Below are positions 5,524-6,792 of a DNA stretch of 6,792 nucleotides, one piece after another. Each line of letters opens with the position of its first letter. The stretch's first letter is position 1. The stretch lies in contig JAAHHL010000379.1 of the NCBI GenBank assembly GCA_010672185.1, positions 1 through 6,792 on the forward strand, read 5' to 3'. The notes beneath the pieces were generated by a model, which searched no databases, was not told the origin of the DNA, and saw nothing but the letters and a program-made list of their open reading frames with translations. Both the position numbers and the translations under genes were made by a program. Source of the stretch: Caldora sp. SIO3E6. GTDB taxonomy: Bacteria; Cyanobacteriota; Cyanobacteriia; Cyanobacteriales; Coleofasciculaceae.

Positions 5524-6696
5524 TCACGATTTAGGTTTCTGCTTCATAGCACCCGCCTTCCGAGATTTACTCTCTTGAGGTCTTACGGTCGCTCCACAGA
5601 CTGACACGGCAAGCCCTGCCGCCAAAATGTTTAAGCTAGCGTTTAGGTCTCGGTCATGGTTAGTACCGCATTCAGGACATTCCCACTGGCGAATCTCCAG
5701 AGGCATCTTTTCTACAATATACCCACAGTTAGAACATCGTTTAGAGGATGGGAACCAACGGTCAATTTTGACCAGCTCCCTCCCGTACCACTCAGATTTA
5801 TACTCTAATTGCCTCACCAATTCAGACCAACTTGCATCACTGATAGAATTAGCTAACCTATGGTTCTTAAGCATATTCTTCACCGCCAAGTCCTCAACTA
5901 CAATCACTTGGTTGTCGCGTATCAGTTGAGTCGTCAACTTGTGAAGAAAATCAACTCTGGTATCCACTATTTGAGCATGTGCCCTAGCCACCTTCAACCG
6001 AGCTTTTTCACTATTGCAAGACCCTTTGACCTTGCGAGACAGACCTTTTTGTAGCCTTCTGAGTTTCTGATACTTAGTATGATATGTTTTGGGATTAACC
6101 ACCTTGTCACCATCACTCGTGGCAATCAGGCTAGTTATACCCAAATCAATTCCTACATTTTTGGTTTTGAAAGGAAGTGGTTGAATTTCCACATCAACCA
6201 ACAAGGATATGTACCAACGACCAGATGGGGTTAGGCTTACAGTGAGAGTAGATGGCTCAACTCCATTAGGCAGTCTCCTCGACCAGCGAATTGGCAACGG
6301 CTGAGTGCATTTTGCTAGGTAGACATTTCCGTCCTTATACCGAAATGCAGATTTGGTAAACTCTGCACTACCCCCATTTCGTTTCTTTTTGAAGTTAGGA
6401 TATTTCCCCCGTCCAGCAAAAAAGTTACTAAACGCTTGTTGTAAGTGTCTGAGTCCTTGTTGAAGTGGAACACAACTAACTTCATTCAAAAAGGCTAATT
6501 CTGGCTGTTTTTTCCAATGTGTTAGCATCGTCGAAGTCTGTTTGTACCCAATTCGCTCTTGTCTTTCGTACCAGCCTTGTGTTCTAGCCGCAAGTGCGCG
6601 ATTGTAAACTAGTCGGGTAGAACCAAGAGTTTTTCGGAGCAATTGTTCTTGCTTCGGAGTTGGGTAGAAACGATACTTAAATGCTTTCTTAGTCAT
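5524..6696 (-). CDS. tnpB: TnpB, RNA-guided nuclease of IS200/IS605 superfamily
   Basis: The protein has 390 residues from the preferred ATG, typical of TnpB. The N-terminal part (K-Y-R-F-Y-P-T, about residues 5-14) starts the helix-turn-helix/WED region. Counting from that ATG, the RuvC-like core shows V-G-I-D-L-G with catalytic D184, V-V-V-E-D-L-A with E268, and H-D-R-D-L-N-A with D350. A zinc ribbon C-S-N-C-G ... C-P-E-C-G (C321, C324, C340, C343) sits between the last two. All three acidic residues and four cysteines are intact, so the nuclease is probably active. TnpB cuts DNA at the element's donor site and promotes its retention; it is not needed for transposition itself. A GTG at 6702 is an alternative start, but AGGA lies only 1 base from it and 7 bases from the ATG at 6696, favouring the ATG. 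The basic C-terminal tail runs into the right end. No tnpA accompanies it. Confidence 0.92.
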   Translation of the reverse strand: MTKKAFKYRFYPTPKQEQLLRKTLGSTRLVYNRALAARTQGWYERQERIGYKQTSTMLTHWKKQPELAFLNEVSCVPLQQGLRHLQQAFSNFFAGRGKYPNFKKKRNGGSAEFTKSAFRYKDGNVYLAKCTQPLPIRWSRRLPNGVEPSTLTVSLTPSGRWYISLLVDVEIQPLPFKTKNVGIDLGITSLIATSDGDKVVNPKTYHTKYQKLRRLQKGLSRKVKGSCNSEKARLKVARAHAQIVDTRVDFLHKLTTQLIRDNQVIVVEDLAVKNMLKNHRLANSISDASWSELVRQLEYKSEWYGRELVKIDRWFPSSKRCSNCGYIVEKMPLEIRQWECPECGTNHDRDLNASLNILAAGLAVSVCGATVRPQESKSRKAGAMKQKPKS

Positions 6697-6707
6697 ACTC
6701 ACATCCT
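6697..6707 (-). promoter_or_regulatory. Ribosome binding site deciding the tnpB start
   Basis: On the minus strand AGGA (6707-6704) is separated by TGTGAGT (7 bases) from ATG at 6696-6694. The upstream GTG at 6702 is only 1 base away from AGGA, too close for initiation. Confidence 0.6.
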
Positions 6708-6721
6708 AACACATTAAATGT

Positions 6722-6747
6722 AAAGCCGTCCTAGAAGGACGGGGTTT
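6722..6747 (-). repeat. Left-end hairpin of the tnpB element
   Basis: CCGTCCT (6726-6732) and AGGACGG (6736-6742) form a perfect 7-bp stem with a 3-base loop. AAA (6722-6724) and TTT (6745-6747) extend it past a small asymmetric internal loop. It lies about 20 bases inside the deduced left tip and ahead of tnpB, the expected place for the left-end structure of this superfamily. Confidence 0.75.
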
Positions 6748-6765
6748 CAGACCCATTTTTTCTGA

Positions 6766-6792
6766 TGACTGTTAGTATGGCCTGGGGTAGCG
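6766..6792 (-). pseudogene. ETHE1-type persulfide dioxygenase, upstream part (runs off window)
   Basis: The minus strand from the window edge encodes A-T-P-G-H-T-N-S followed by the first two bases of a Gln codon (CA). The P-G-H-T motif carries an iron-binding His (codon 6779-6777) of ETHE1-type dioxygenases. The final A of the Gln codon is supplied by 5482 across the transposon, giving P-G-H-T-N-S-Q-M-A-Y-L-I, the spacing seen in intact family members (PGHT, three residues, then a hydrophobic strand). Without excision the frame reads on into the element and stops within 8 codons. The remaining N-terminal half, including HxHxDH, is outside the window. Confidence 0.8.

Larger units (their letters stand above)
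5463..5640 (-). ncRNA. Predicted right-end RNA (reRNA/omegaRNA) with guide in the dioxygenase gene
   Basis: TnpB nucleases use an RNA transcribed from the 3' part of tnpB through the element's right end, with the guide formed by the flanking host sequence. By analogy, the scaffold here would cover the 3' end of tnpB and the right-end hairpin, and the guide would start at 5482 and read A-A-T-G-G-C-T-T-A-T-C-T on the minus strand. The 5' limit given (5640) is a rough guess from known lengths. Position is inferred from the family, not from a detected RNA motif. Confidence 0.4.
5483..6765 (-). mobile_element. tnpB-only IS200/IS605-superfamily element (IS1341-like), 1283 bp
   Basis: The left end is at 6765 and the right end at 5483, set by the tnpB orientation. 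The boundaries come from reconstructing the interrupted gene: the left flank ends AACAGTCA, the element ends GGATGTCA, and deleting the element restores a continuous dioxygenase frame. GTCA at both junctions fits the superfamily rule of insertion 3' of a short target copied in sense at the right cleavage site, with no target duplication. The shared GTCA leaves the cut position ambiguous by 4 bases without changing the restored sequence. Both ends have imperfect hairpins, each preceded by GAA and C residues (GAAACCCC at left, GAATCCC at right), possibly the guide sequences used by a Y1 transposase. No tnpA is present, so movement would need one in trans. It carries only tnpB. Confidence 0.85.

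Noticed and set aside
5627..6054. Plus-strand open frames opposite tnpB
   Set aside because: They lie wholly within the conserved TnpB coding frame and show no protein-like features of their own.
6702..6702. GTG at 6702 as the tnpB start
   Set aside because: AGGA is only 1 base upstream of it, while the ATG at 6696 has ideal 7-base spacing.

Overview
The window looks like chromosomal DNA from a filamentous or otherwise large-genome cyanobacterium. Three perfect HIP1 octamers (GCGATCGC at 79-86, 2311-2318 and 5242-5249), several period-7 intergenic tandem arrays, a cyanobacteriochrome-type sensor kinase, a Uma2-family gene and a tnpB-only transposon all point that way. No RNA genes or CRISPR array were seen.

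Layout. (1) 10-393 (+): small lipoprotein-like protein of unknown function whose lipobox sits directly at the N-terminus, so the signal peptide seems lost or lies outside the readable frame. (2) 394-870: non-coding, with a 215-bp nested inverted repeat built from heptamer arrays, a third heptamer array, and a putative promoter with an overlapping palindrome. (3) 871-4026 (+): a 1051-residue soluble sensor histidine kinase, GAF(cyanobacteriochrome)-GAF-PAS-PAS-PAS-HisKA_2-HATPase. Its first GAF carries both the DXCF cysteine and the canonical Cys-His bilin-attachment pair. (4) 4027-4173: short convergent gap with two more period-7 arrays. (5) 4174-4815 (-): Uma2/DUF820 family protein. (6) 4816-5133: non-coding, filled by two adjacent inverted-repeat elements that resemble MITEs. 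(7) 5134-6792 (-): an ETHE1-type persulfide dioxygenase gene split by a 1283-bp IS200/IS605-superfamily (tnpB-only, IS1341-like) element.

The most informative structure is the last one. On the minus strand, reading inward from the right edge, the window encodes A-T-P-G-H-T-N-S and then enters the transposon. Past the far end of the transposon the reading resumes as Q-M-A-Y-L-I-N-G...L-T-G-D-A-L-F-I-R-G-C-G-R-T-D-F. Both junctions carry GTCA, and removing 5483-6765 rejoins the frame exactly (AGT-CA|A-ATG). The insertion separates two iron ligands, the His of the PGHT motif and the Asp of the TGDALF motif. The element has imperfect hairpins at both ends, a TnpB with all catalytic and zinc-binding residues visible, and no tnpA. 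If it makes the usual right-end-derived RNA, the guide would be the dioxygenase sequence next to the insertion, so the nuclease would be aimed at the empty dioxygenase allele.

The genes do not form one pathway. The kinase is probably a light sensor acting on a response regulator not present here, the Uma2 protein and the repeats are typical accessory content, and the dioxygenase (sulfide/persulfide detoxification) is an inactivated or at least interrupted housekeeping-type gene.
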